A DNA stretch of 64,000 nucleotides from CAWCUU01 sp963798855 (GTDB lineage: Bacteria; Gemmatimonadota; Gemmatimonadetes; Longimicrobiales; RSA9). The notes beneath the pieces are model-generated. The model was not told the DNA's origin. It saw only the letters and a program-made list of their open reading frames with translations, and ran no database searches. The position numbers were made by a program, and so were the translations under genes. The first letter of the stretch is position 1; every line of letters begins with the position of its first letter. This document shows, piece after piece, positions 8,133 to 16,414 of the stretch. The stretch spans positions 62,001-126,000 of the forward strand of contig CAWCUU010000004.1 of the NCBI GenBank assembly GCA_963798855.1. Direction: 5' to 3'.

Positions 8133-9584
8133 TCACCGCCGTTCCGCCTCCTTCCCTCCCCAGCTCGCGCCGCGCGCCCGGTACAGCGCGACGTACGCGT
8201 TCGCCGCGTCGGTGCGGCTCTGGGCGAGCTGGTCCTGCGCCGCGAGCAGCGTTCGCTCGGCGTCGAGCACCTGCAGGAAGTCGGCGATACCGCCCTCGTA
8301 GCGCATGCGTGCGAGCGCGGCCGCTCGCTCGCTCGCGGCGGCGGCGTCTTCGAGGTGCTCGAGCCGCTCGCGGGAGGCCCGGTACGCCACCGTCGCCGAC
8401 TCGAGCTCCTCCTGCGCGACGAGGACGGCCTGCTCGTAGTCGGCGCTCGCCTCGCGCTCCTGCGCCTGCGCCTCGTCCACGCGCGCCTTGACGTGGCCGA
8501 TGTCGAAAGCGGACCAGCTGACCACGGGGCCGAACGCGTAGTTGAACGTCCCCTGGTTGCCGAAGTTGTCGACCGCGCTCGCCGTGTAGCCGGCCGCGGC
8601 CGCGAGGCTGATGCGCGGCAGGTAGCCGGCCCGCGCGGAGCTGGACAGCGCCCTCGTCGCCGCGACCCTGCGCTCCGCGCCGAGCACGTCCGGCCGCGTG
8701 CGGAGCACTTCCGACGCGTCCATCTCCGGCACGCTGTCCGGCAGGTCGGGCAGCTCGCCCGTGCCGGCCAGCTCTCCGGCGAGCGCCGACGGCGGCCGGC
8801 CGGTCAGCACGGCGAGCCGGTAACGCGAAGCCGCGACGGCGGCCTCGAGCGTGGGGATCGCCGCGAGCGTCGAGCTGAGCTGCGCACGCGCGCGCTCGGT
8901 GTCGAGCTCGGTACCGCGCCCCGCGTCGAGCCGGCTCTGCGTCAGCTCGAGCGTGTGGCGCTGGTTCTCGGCGTTCCGCCGCGCGACCGCGAGCCGGTCC
9001 TGCGCGCCGCGCAGGTCGAAGTAGCTCTGGGCCACCGCGGCGGCGGTCGAGATCTGCGCGTCGCGCACGTCCTCGCCGGCCGCGCCGAGCAGGTCGTTGC
9101 GCGCACGCAGGCCGCCGCGCAGCCGGCCGAAGACGTCCACCTCCCACGACGCGTTCAGCCCGGACTCCCACAGGTCCTCGTCCGGTAGCGTCGCGGCGCC
9201 GATGCCCGGAAACGCGCTGCTCGCGAGCCGCCGCCGCGTGTAGCCGGCGCTCGCGGTCACGCTCGGGACCATGTCCAGCGTCGCGCCGAGCCGCGAGGCG
9301 CCCGCGGCGTCGACGCGCGCCGAAGCGGCCTGGAGCCGGCGGTTGCCGCGCAGCGCCTGCTCCACGAGCCGGTCGAGCGTGGTGTCGCCGAGAGCCTGCC
9401 AGAACGCCTGCGGCGGCTCGGCGGGCCCATCGGCCCGGCCGCTCGCCGCCGGCGCCTCGGCCGCGGCAGGAGCGACGATGGACGGCAGCGCGATCCGATC
9501 GAGCGTCTGCGCCGCCGCCGGAGCGGTCGCGATCGTCGACAACCCGATCGCGACCGCGAGCGAATGGATTCGCAGGTCAGGCAT
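8133..9584 (-). CDS. Outer-membrane efflux channel of the RND system (NodT/OprM type)
   Basis: 483 residues with a signal peptide ending near APAAAQ. The 'FWQALGDTTLDRLVEQAL' opening and the two long repeats of alpha-helical hairpins ('RGNRRLQAASARVDAAGASR', later 'QYEQAVLVAQEELESATVAYR'-like) are those of the TolC/OprM/NodT family, which form the trimeric outer-membrane exit duct. I see no lipobox Cys, unlike OprM. Its ATG overlaps the RND pump stop by eight bases; it is the last gene of the adaptor-pump-channel operon, and a 41-base terminator hairpin lies downstream. Confidence 0.93.
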   Translation of the reverse strand: MPDLRIHSLAVAIGLSTIATAPAAAQTLDRIALPSIVAPAAAEAPAASGRADGPAEPPQAFWQALGDTTLDRLVEQALRGNRRLQAASARVDAAGASRLGATLDMVPSVTASAGYTRRRLASSAFPGIGAATLPDEDLWESGLNASWEVDVFGRLRGGLRARNDLLGAAGEDVRDAQISTAAAVAQSYFDLRGAQDRLAVARRNAENQRHTLELTQSRLDAGRGTELDTERARAQLSSTLAAIPTLEAAVAASRYRLAVLTGRPPSALAGELAGTGELPDLPDSVPEMDASEVLRTRPDVLGAERRVAATRALSSSARAGYLPRISLAAAAGYTASAVDNFGNQGTFNYAFGPVVSWSAFDIGHVKARVDEAQAQEREASADYEQAVLVAQEELESATVAYRASRERLEHLEDAAAASERAAALARMRYEGGIADFLQVLDAERTLLAAQDQLAQSRTDAANAYVALYRARGASWGGKEAERR

Positions 9585-12500
9585 GGGCGAGCTCCTTTAT
9601 GCGTGTCTGCGGCGGGACCGGCAGCGCCTCCGGCTCGAGCTCGTCGAGCGCCTCGGCCGGACGGTGCTCCGCCGCGATCAGTGAGTAGAAGACCGGCACG
9701 ATGAACAGCGTGAACACCGTGCCGATCGCCATTCCCGTCACGAGCACGATGCCGATGCTGTTGCGGGCCTTCGATCCGGGTCCGTGCACGAAGACGAGAG
9801 GCAGGTGCCCGAAGACGGTGGCCGCCGTCGTCATGAGGACGGGTCGCAGCCGCGTCAGCGACGCCTCCCGCAGCGCGGCGATCTTCTCGAGCCCGCGCTG
9901 CTGCAGCGTGTTCGCGAACTGCACGATCAGGATGCCGTTCTTCGCGATCAGGCCGACGAGCGTGATGAGGCCGACCTGCGAGTAGATGTTCAGCGTCGTG
10001 AAGTCCAGGAACGTGAACACGAGCGCGCTCGAGATCGCGAGCGGCACCGAGCCCAGCAGCACGATGAGCGGATCTCGGAAGCTCTGGAACTGGGCCGTCA
10101 GCACGAGATAGATCAACACGACGGCGAAGCCGAGCGTGAGCGTGAGGGACTTGCCCTCGCGACGGATCTGTCTCGACTCACCCGCATAGTCCACGGTCAC
10201 CGGCGGACCATCCGCGGTCGCCGCGGCCGCCTCCAGCACGCGCAGCCCCTCCTCCTTCGTCACGCCCGGCTTCACGCCGCCGAATACGCGCACGGCGTTG
10301 CGCTGCTGGAATCGGTTCAGCACGCGCGGCGCGGTGGTCGACTCGATGTGCGTGAACGTCGACACCGGCACGAGCTGACCGCTCGGCGTCTTGATCTTGA
10401 GATCGAGCAGCGGTCCGACCGTCGCCCGGTCCCGATCGCCGAGCTGCGGGATGACCTTGTAGCTCCGATCGTAGTAGTTGAAGCGGTTCACGTAGCCGCC
10501 GCCGAGCAGCGTCCCCAGCTCGCGCCCGACCCCCGCGAGGTCGAGCCCGAGGTCCGCGACCTTGTCGCGATCGATCACGACCCGCGCCTCCGGCAGATCG
10601 ATCTTCAGGTCGGTGTCCACGTAGAGGAACTTTCCGCTCTGCCACCCCGCGCCGACGATCGACCCGATCTCACCGAGCAGCTGCTCCGGCGGGGCGTCGC
10701 TCTGAAGCACCATCTCCACGTCGTACTGACCCGGCGTGGGCAGCGGTGGGTCGAGTCGCGGGAAGACTCGCAGCCCCGGCACCTGCGAGACGGCGCCGAA
10801 CACCGAGCCGTACATCTCCTCGGTCGAGCGGTCACGCTCCTTCCAGTCCTTCGCGACCATGCCGCCGAAGCCACCCCACGGCGCCGTCAGCGACCACATG
10901 AAGCGGGCTTCGGGGAAGGCCGTGATCGCCTTCACCACGTCCAGCGAGGCACGGTTCGTCGCGGCCAGTGACGCGTCCGGCGACGCCTCGAGGAACAAGC
11001 TGATGTGGCTCTGGTCCTCGACCGGCGCCAGCTCCCGCCGCGAGAAGGAGTAGAGTGGCCACGCCGCCGCCATGATCAGCAGCGCGGCGGCGACGATCGT
11101 CCAGCGGATCTCGAGCGCGCCGTCCAGCAGCCGCGCGTACACGTTGCGCACCCGGTCGAAGCCGCGGTTCACCCACACCGTCAGCCGCCCCTCCCTCCCC
11201 TGTGGGTGCACGAAGCGCGAGCTCATGACCGGTGACAGCGTGACCGCGACGAAGCCCGATACGACGACGGCCGCGGCGAGCGTGATCGCGAACTCGAGGA
11301 AGAGCGAGCCGGTCAGCCCGCCCTGGAAGCCGATCGGCGTGTAGACCGCCGCCAGCGTGATCGTCATCGCAATGATCGGCCCGACCAGCTCGCGGGCCCC
11401 GATCAAGGCGGCCTGCGTTCGCGATCGGCCGAGGCGCACGTGTCGCTCGACGTTCTCGACGACGACGATCGCGTCGTCCACCACCAGTCCGACCGACAAC
11501 ACGATCGCCAGGATGGTCAGCAGGTTGAGGCTGAAGCCGAAGGCGTACATCACGAGCGTCGCGCCGATCAGCGAGATCGGCATCGCCACCAGCGGAACGA
11601 GCGCGCTCCGCACCGACCCCATGAACAGGAACACCACCAGGCCGACGATCAGGATGGTCTCGCCCAGCGTCTTCGTGATCTCCTTGAGCGCGTCCTGCAT
11701 GAACACCGTGGCGTCGTACGCCATGCGCATGTCAATGTCCGGAGGCAGCGTCGGCCGGATTCGCTCCATCTCCGCCTCGAGCCGGTGCGCGACCTCGATC
11801 TCGTTGACCCCGACGAGCGGCCAGACGCCCAGGTAGACCGCCTCCTTGTCGTTGAACTTGGCGACGAAGCTCGCCTCCTCCGCCCCCAGCTCGACCTTCG
11901 CGACGTCGCGTAGACGCACGATGGCGCCGTCCCGGTCCGCGACGATCAGGTTGCTGAACTCGTCGACCGAGCGCAGGTCGGTGTTCGCGAGCAGGTTGAC
12001 CTGGACGAGGTTGCCCTTCGTCTGACCGACCGCGGCGAGGTAGTTGTTGCGGCGCAGCGCGGCCTGGATGTCGCCAGGCGCGAGATTGAGCGCGGCCAGG
12101 CGGTCGGGGTCGATCCAGACGCGCATCGCGATCGGCCGCCCGCCCTCGATGCTCACGCGCTGCACGCCCTGCAGCGTCGCCAGCTGCGGCTGCAGCGTGC
12201 GCGACAGCCAGTCCGTGATCGCCGGCACGTCCCGGTCCGTCGACGTGAAGCTCAAGTAGAAGGACGCGTACGGCCGGTCGGCTCGCTGCACGTCGACGAC
12301 CGGCGGCTCCGCCTCCGCGGGAAGCTCCGAGCGAACCTGCTGCAGCCGCGCCGTGACCTCCGCCAGCGCCGCCGTGCTGTTGTGGTTCAGCTTGAGGTGC
12401 ACGGTGATCGTGCTGATGCCCGCCCGGCTGCTCGATTCCACGTAGTCCACGCCGCTGATCGCCGAGACCACGCGCTCGATCGGCGTAGTCAGGAAGCCAC

Positions 12501-12723
12501 GCACGGTCTCGGCGCTCGCGCCGTAGTAGACCGTCGTGATCACGACCGAGGAGCTCTCGATCTTCGGGTACTGCTGCACCGGCAGGTTGCTGAGGGCGCG
12601 CCAGCCCATCAGCACGATCACCAGGTTGACCACCACCGCCAGCACGGGGTGCCTGATGAAGACGTCGGTGAATGAGCGCTTCGTCGCGCCCCCGTCGCGG
12701 GGGGACTCCACACGCGCGCTCAC
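9577..12723 (-). CDS. RND efflux pump, HAE1/AcrB-type inner-membrane transporter
   Basis: 1048 residues, the usual length of AcrB-type pumps. Opens with 'FTDVFIRHPVLAVVVNLVIV' (TM1); the TM4 signature 'GLVVDDAIVVVENVERH' carries the two adjacent Asp residues of the proton relay. Two large periplasmic loops and twelve helices fit the family. GTG start overlapping the adaptor stop (GTGA). Exports hydrophobic drugs or metabolites using proton motive force through the adaptor and channel encoded beside it. Similarity looks closest to multidrug rather than metal (CzcA) pumps, but the substrate is not determinable here. Confidence 0.95.
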   Translation of the reverse strand: MSARVESPRDGGATKRSFTDVFIRHPVLAVVVNLVIVLMGWRALSNLPVQQYPKIESSSVVITTVYYGASAETVRGFLTTPIERVVSAISGVDYVESSSRAGISTITVHLKLNHNSTAALAEVTARLQQVRSELPAEAEPPVVDVQRADRPYASFYLSFTSTDRDVPAITDWLSRTLQPQLATLQGVQRVSIEGGRPIAMRVWIDPDRLAALNLAPGDIQAALRRNNYLAAVGQTKGNLVQVNLLANTDLRSVDEFSNLIVADRDGAIVRLRDVAKVELGAEEASFVAKFNDKEAVYLGVWPLVGVNEIEVAHRLEAEMERIRPTLPPDIDMRMAYDATVFMQDALKEITKTLGETILIVGLVVFLFMGSVRSALVPLVAMPISLIGATLVMYAFGFSLNLLTILAIVLSVGLVVDDAIVVVENVERHVRLGRSRTQAALIGARELVGPIIAMTITLAAVYTPIGFQGGLTGSLFLEFAITLAAAVVVSGFVAVTLSPVMSSRFVHPQGREGRLTVWVNRGFDRVRNVYARLLDGALEIRWTIVAAALLIMAAAWPLYSFSRRELAPVEDQSHISLFLEASPDASLAATNRASLDVVKAITAFPEARFMWSLTAPWGGFGGMVAKDWKERDRSTEEMYGSVFGAVSQVPGLRVFPRLDPPLPTPGQYDVEMVLQSDAPPEQLLGEIGSIVGAGWQSGKFLYVDTDLKIDLPEARVVIDRDKVADLGLDLAGVGRELGTLLGGGYVNRFNYYDRSYKVIPQLGDRDRATVGPLLDLKIKTPSGQLVPVSTFTHIESTTAPRVLNRFQQRNAVRVFGGVKPGVTKEEGLRVLEAAAATADGPPVTVDYAGESRQIRREGKSLTLTLGFAVVLIYLVLTAQFQSFRDPLIVLLGSVPLAISSALVFTFLDFTTLNIYSQVGLITLVGLIAKNGILIVQFANTLQQRGLEKIAALREASLTRLRPVLMTTAATVFGHLPLVFVHGPGSKARNSIGIVLVTGMAIGTVFTLFIVPVFYSLIAAEHRPAEALDELEPEALPVPPQTRIKELAHA

Positions 12724-13850
12724 CGGGACCCCGCCGCGCTCGCGACCGGACCATCCGCGATGACGACCAACGCGCCGTCGCGAAGCTTGAACGATCCCGA
12801 TGCCGCCACCTTCTCATCCGGCTTCAGGCCGTCGAGGATGATCACGCTGTCGCCGACGAGCGGACCGGAGACCACCGTCCGCACGTGCGCCCGCGTCTTC
12901 CCGTCCTCGCCCGCCGCAAGCACGAAGACGTGATCCCCCGACGGACCCTTGCGCAGCGCGCTCGCCGGAACGATGACAGCCGAAACCGGAGACCCGACCG
13001 GGATCTCCACGCGCACCGACGCGCCGGGAGCCGGCTGCACGTTTTCATCACCCGTGATCCGCGCGCGCACCATCGCGTTGCGCGTCACCGGATCCACCCG
13101 CGAGTCGATCGCCACGATCGTGGCCGGAATCGAACGGCTCCCCGACGCGAACACCTCGACCCGCTGCCCCTCGCGCAGACCGGCCGCGACCTGCTGCGAC
13201 ACCGCGAAGTCGACGTGCTCGGCGTCCGCGACCCCCTGCAGCGTCGTCAGCTGCGTGCCTTCGTTCAGGTACTGCCCCGCGTGCACGTCCGCGATCCCGA
13301 CCCGCGCCCGGAACGGCGCCCGGATCGTCTTGCGAGCGATGATCGCCTTCGTGCGCTCGATCTGCGCCTCGGCGACGTCGCGCTCCGCGCGCGCCTGGTC
13401 CAGCTCCTCCTCCGAGGCCGCGCCACCCTCGTGCAGACGGCTCAGCCGCTCGAACGTCGTGCGCGCCAGCTCCGCCTGCGCCCGCTCGGCCTCCAGCTCC
13501 GCCTCCTCCACCGACACGTCCAGCGCGACGAGCAGCGCGCCCGGCTCGACGATGCTCCCCGGCGTAAGGCCGACCCTGCTGACCGTCCCCGCCAGCTCGT
13601 TGCGCAGCGTGATCGAGCGCAGCGCCAGCACCGTCCCGATCGACGTCGCCGTCTCACGGTGCTCCCGCGCCTCGGCCACCGCCCCCGTCACCGACTCCAC
13701 CGGCTCCGGCTGACTCGCCGCGGCCGCTCCCGCCTTCTGCAGCGCGGCGACCTTCAGCACGGCCAGTCCACCCGCGGCAAGGACGATCGTGCCGAGCAAC
13801 ACGCTCGATGCGATCCAGCCGCCGCGATCCTTCATCCGTAAGCGCCTCAT
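12720..13850 (-). CDS. RND periplasmic adaptor (membrane fusion protein)
   Basis: 376 residues from the ATG at 13850, which is preceded by a GAGGG site; a longer in-frame reading to 13982 extends into the terminator hairpin and is unlikely. One N-terminal membrane anchor ('SVLLGTIVLAAGGLAVLKVAAL'), then the two halves of a lipoyl-like domain flanking a coiled-coil hairpin ('VEEAELEAERAQAELARTTF'; 'AIIARKTIRAPFRARVG'), then beta-barrel and membrane-proximal domains. First gene of the efflux operon. The MarR genes just upstream are natural candidates for its control, but a terminator separates them. Confidence 0.93.
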   Translation of the reverse strand: MRRLRMKDRGGWIASSVLLGTIVLAAGGLAVLKVAALQKAGAAAASQPEPVESVTGAVAEAREHRETATSIGTVLALRSITLRNELAGTVSRVGLTPGSIVEPGALLVALDVSVEEAELEAERAQAELARTTFERLSRLHEGGAASEEELDQARAERDVAEAQIERTKAIIARKTIRAPFRARVGIADVHAGQYLNEGTQLTTLQGVADAEHVDFAVSQQVAAGLREGQRVEVFASGSRSIPATIVAIDSRVDPVTRNAMVRARITGDENVQPAPGASVRVEIPVGSPVSAVIVPASALRKGPSGDHVFVLAAGEDGKTRAHVRTVVSGPLVGDSVIILDGLKPDEKVAASGSFKLRDGALVVIADGPVASAAGSR

Positions 13851-13926
13851 GAGTGCCCTCTCCCGTGCTCTTTCGTCGTGCCGTCGCGAAGGTCCGACTT
13901 CGACCGTCTCCCGGCCGTGGATGCGT

Positions 13927-13973
13927 AAAAAAAGGCGGCGGGCGGACGCCGAAGCTGCCGGCGCCCGCTCGCC
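13927..13973 (-). terminator. Intrinsic terminator downstream of the outer-membrane protein gene
   Basis: Read on the minus strand, a GC-rich hairpin (13934-13973; arms GGCG.GCGGGC.GCCG and CGGCGTCCGCCCGCCGCC, one small bulge) is followed by seven T residues (13927-13933), the textbook form. It separates the small outer-membrane gene from the efflux operon on the same strand. Confidence 0.8.
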
Positions 13974-13982
13974 GTTCCCCAA

Positions 13983-14621
13983 CTAACGTCGGCTCACCCG
14001 CCCCATGCTCGACGAGCCGAACGGAAGCCGGTACGTGATGCCCGCGTTCCAGGTCACGTCCACCTGCGTCCGATCGAAGCTCGACAGATCGCCGTTCAGC
14101 TCGGAGAGCTTGTAGACCCAGCCCTTGCCCTCGACCGAGAGGCCGAAGTTGCTGCCCGGAATCGCGTAGCTCACGCCGATCCCGCCCGTGCCGGCGCCCT
14201 TCGTCTTGTCGCCGTCCGACGTGCCGACCGGATGCAGCGTCACCGCTCCCCCGCCGACGAACAGATACGGCGTCCAGCCGCTCGCCGTCGGGTACTGGAG
14301 CTGCACCGCGGCGTCGTAGAAGAAACGATTCAGGTCGGATCCGGTGGCCGCGTCGTTCAGCTGCAGCTCGTTACGCGCGAAGGTGAAGTCCCCGCGCAAC
14401 GCGACGTAGCGATGCAGATCCACCCCCACGCCACCGCCCACGTCGTAGCCGACCTTCTTGAAGTCAGCCGTACCGCCCTCGTTCAGGCTGCTCAGCCCGT
14501 TGAATCCGCCGCCGCGCACCGACAGGTGCACCGCCTTCTCCTGCGCGGCCGCCGGCCGGACCACCACCGTTGCCGTCGCGAGACCTAGGATCAGGGCTCC
14601 GAGAACCCGTGTCTTCGACAT
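13983..14621 (-). CDS. Small outer-membrane beta-barrel protein
   Basis: 212 residues, ATG at 14621 behind a purine-rich site (GAGAGAGGAATC). Signal peptide with cleavage near RPAAAQ. The mature part is a run of alternating amphipathic strands ('GGGVGVDLHRYVALRGDFTF', 'YLFVGGGAVTLHPV', 'WNAGITYRLPFG') typical of eight-stranded OmpW/OmpX-like barrels. It lies directly downstream of a MarR gene on the same strand, with a 152-base gap containing candidate operator repeats. No substrate can be assigned. Confidence 0.75.
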   Translation of the reverse strand: MSKTRVLGALILGLATATVVVRPAAAQEKAVHLSVRGGGFNGLSSLNEGGTADFKKVGYDVGGGVGVDLHRYVALRGDFTFARNELQLNDAATGSDLNRFFYDAAVQLQYPTASGWTPYLFVGGGAVTLHPVGTSDGDKTKGAGTGGIGVSYAIPGSNFGLSVEGKGWVYKLSELNGDLSSFDRTQVDVTWNAGITYRLPFGSSSMGRVSRR

Positions 14622-14703
14622 GATTCCTCTCTCTCCTCCGTGCCGCTCTCTGCGGCCCTCCGTTCGCGTGGAATCGGCCACGCCCGTCCGCCGCCCCCGA
14701 GCG

Positions 14704-14731
14704 GCGGTAAGCACTTCAGCGGTAAACACTT
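14704..14731. repeat. Direct repeat in the promoter region of the outer-membrane gene
   Basis: GCGGTAAGCACTT (14704-14716) and GCGGTAAACACTT (14719-14731) repeat with a 15-base period and one mismatch. They lie about 83 bases upstream of the barrel protein start, next to a dyad at 14725-14745, and may be regulator half-sites. Confidence 0.4.
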
Positions 14732-14745
14732 ATGTGCTAGATGTT
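14725..14745. promoter_or_regulatory. Hyphenated dyad, candidate MarR operator
   Basis: The sequence fits AACA-2-TA-5-TA-2-TGTT with exact symmetry at those positions, about 20 bases long as is usual for MarR dimers. It lies between the MarR gene (14774-15232) and the barrel gene it probably regulates, in a locally AT-rich patch. Confidence 0.4.
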
Positions 14746-14773
14746 ACAGTCCTTAAACATATGGCTAAAAAAA

Positions 14774-15232
14774 TTACCCGATCTTGCCCAGCAGCCGGGC
14801 CAGCTCCTGCTGCTCGCTGGTCGTGAACGACGCCGCGAATTCGGCTCGCACCCGCTCGATCTGATCGGCTCCCTCCACCGCCTTCGCCGCGCCGGCATCC
14901 GTCAGCTCGGCCAGCACGCTGCGCCGGTCGGCGGGATCGTGCACCCGTTGAACGAGACCCTCCGCCTCCAGCCGGTCCATGAGCTGGGTAATGTTCGAGC
15001 GGGCGCAGCCCTGCCCCTCCGCCAGCAAGCCCAGGCTCAGTGGGCCCCCGGCGTCGCGGATGTTCTTGAGCAGCTCGTACTTCGGGTACGAAAGCCCCAC
15101 CGCCGCCAGCGCCGCGCCGACTCGCTCGTGCAGCTGCTCGGCGGCCGCCAGGAACGCGAACAGCGACGCCTTTCCTGCGCCCTGCTGGGGAGTGTTCCCC
15201 CCCGTCGCCGTTCCGTCCGGAATTTCGTTCAT
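14774..15232 (-). CDS. MarR-family transcriptional regulator
   Basis: 152 residues from the ATG at 15232. 'VGLSYPKYELLKNIRDAG', 'QGCARSNITQLMDRLEAEGLV' (recognition helix) and 'PADRRSVLAELTDAG' (wing with the DxRS core) are unmistakable MarR features. The terminal 'SEQQELARLLGKI' helix helps dimerise. A near-consensus promoter ends only seven bases before the ATG, so the message is probably leaderless. Likely controls itself and the neighbouring barrel protein or the efflux operon in response to small aromatic or lipophilic ligands. Confidence 0.92.
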   Translation of the reverse strand: MNEIPDGTATGGNTPQQGAGKASLFAFLAAAEQLHERVGAALAAVGLSYPKYELLKNIRDAGGPLSLGLLAEGQGCARSNITQLMDRLEAEGLVQRVHDPADRRSVLAELTDAGAAKAVEGADQIERVRAEFAASFTTSEQQELARLLGKIG

Positions 15233-15238
15233 GGCTTC

Positions 15239-15267
15239 ATTATATAGAGCCCTAACGATCACGTCAA
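15239..15267 (-). promoter_or_regulatory. Near-consensus sigma-70 promoter of the MarR gene
   Basis: On the minus strand TTGACG (15262-15267) and TATAAT (15239-15244) are separated by exactly 17 bases. The -10 box ends seven bases before the ATG at 15232, placing the expected transcription start at or next to the start codon. Confidence 0.75.
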
Positions 15268-15325
15268 GCCTCCCGAACGGCGCTCCGCCGCCTCGACCTC
15301 CCTCGATCCCGGGGCCGCATGCGAC

Positions 15326-15817
15326 TCACCGTTCTGTGGGGATCCGGGACAGCAGCCTCTCCAGCTGCTCCCATTCGCGCGCGCTGAACGACGCCGCGAA
15401 GCGCGAAGCGACGCGGTCCACCGCCGTGGCGCCTTCCTCGACCGTGGCCGACCCCAGCGGCGTCAGAGCCGCTCGAGACGTCGGCCGGTCGGCGGTCGCC
15501 TGCACGCGGAGCACCCGCCCGTCGGCGGTCAGCCGATCGACCAGGCATTCGACTTCCGAGCGCGGGTAGCCGAGCGCGGCCGCCAGGGCGGCCAGCTCCA
15601 CGCCCGATTTCGCGGCGTGCAGGTGCGTCAGCACCTGATATTCCGGGTACGACAGCCCGGTGCGAGCCAGCGCGCCGGCGATCCGGCCGTAGAGCCTTTG
15701 CGTCGCCGAGAAGAAGCCCTTCAACAACTCGCCGCCATCGGGCCCGGCGGCGGGCGCCGGGCGGGTCGGCAGAGCGGACCGGTTCGAGATGAGAAGCGGG
15801 TTGGCCGTCATGTTCAT
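15326..15817 (-). CDS. MarR-family transcriptional regulator, second copy
   Basis: 163 residues with a perfect AAGGAGG site six bases before the ATG. 'TGLSYPEYQVLTHLHAA', 'YPRSEVECLVDRLTADGRV' and 'ATADRPTSRAALTPLG' correspond to the helix-turn-helix and wing of the neighbouring MarR, and 'WEQLERLLSRI' to its last helix; the wing has DRP in place of DRR. The two probably arose by tandem duplication. An eight-base palindrome TCTATAGA (15832-15839) sits just upstream of the ribosome site and could be an operator. Target unknown; the efflux operon is a plausible one. Confidence 0.88.
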   Translation of the reverse strand: MNMTANPLLISNRSALPTRPAPAAGPDGGELLKGFFSATQRLYGRIAGALARTGLSYPEYQVLTHLHAAKSGVELAALAAALGYPRSEVECLVDRLTADGRVLRVQATADRPTSRAALTPLGSATVEEGATAVDRVASRFAASFSAREWEQLERLLSRIPTER

Positions 15818-16017
15818 CGTTCCTCCTTTTATCTATAGACGAATCGCCGCTGCCCGGATCGACAGCGGCGCCGTGCTTCAGGGAGAGACGTGCGGCTCGC
15901 CTCGATGTGACAGCGCGTCCGGGGGCCGGAACGTGACCCTCGTCTCGAGCCGCGCCGCCAGGACCATGGCGGCGACTCCGACCAGGAGACCAGAACGGTT
16001 CATGGGGACCTGTAAGA

Positions 16018-16028
16018 GTACAGTGTAC
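16018..16028. promoter_or_regulatory. Palindrome GTACA-G-TGTAC, operator candidate
   Basis: A perfect 5-1-5 inverted repeat in the otherwise gene-poor 15838-16414 interval, 15 bases before a possible 41-codon minus-strand reading frame with a hydrophobic start (15878-16003) and 30 bases before the TetR remnant. Dyads of this form are typical of TetR or PadR binding. Confidence 0.35.
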
Positions 16029-16042
16029 GCTTTCCACGGTAG

Positions 16043-16186
16043 GCGTACGTTGAACCTTTGTCAAGCGCATGCCTCGACCCGTTCGCTCAGCGCGCCGCCA
16101 CCGACCGGGCCGCCCGCGCCGTCATCGACCGCGACGGGCCGCAGGCGCTGTCGATCCGGGCGGTGGCGGCGGAGCTGGCGGGGTGA
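16043..16186 (+). pseudogene. TetR-family regulator remnant (N-terminal helices only)
   Basis: This frame encodes 'RAARAVIDRDGPQALSIRAV' followed by AAELAG and a TGA stop. That matches the first two helices of TetR DNA-binding domains (A-x-x-L-I-x-x-x-G-x-x-x-L-[ST]-[IM]-R-x-[VL]-A) and stops where the recognition helix should begin. No ATG precedes it in frame (only a TTG at 16058) and no continuation appears in other frames nearby. Best read as a decayed or truncated gene. The rest of 15838-16414 shows only the palindrome and no convincing gene. Confidence 0.45.
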
Positions 16187-16414
16187 TGACGCCCCAAGAT
16201 CTTCTCCCGGCCGCCGCGCCGCGTCCCGTTTCTTGCGGCCGTTTTCGGCTTTGCTCGACAGCGGGATGGGCGGCGAGGGGGGAGGCGAATTGCGCCGCAA
16301 GATCCGGGTGTCCGCGGTTGAACGGCTTCGCTAGCTTGAACGCCGAGGACTGACGGAGTCGGGGCTCGGCCGAAGAGGTTGAGGCCAGGGCGGGTCGCTT
16401 TCAGGAGAGGTGCG

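Noticed and set aside
15878..16003. 41-codon minus-strand reading frame starting with a hydrophobic segment
   Set aside because: No strong ribosome site, no family resemblance, and Pro/Arg-rich tail; kept only as a remark beside the nearby palindrome.
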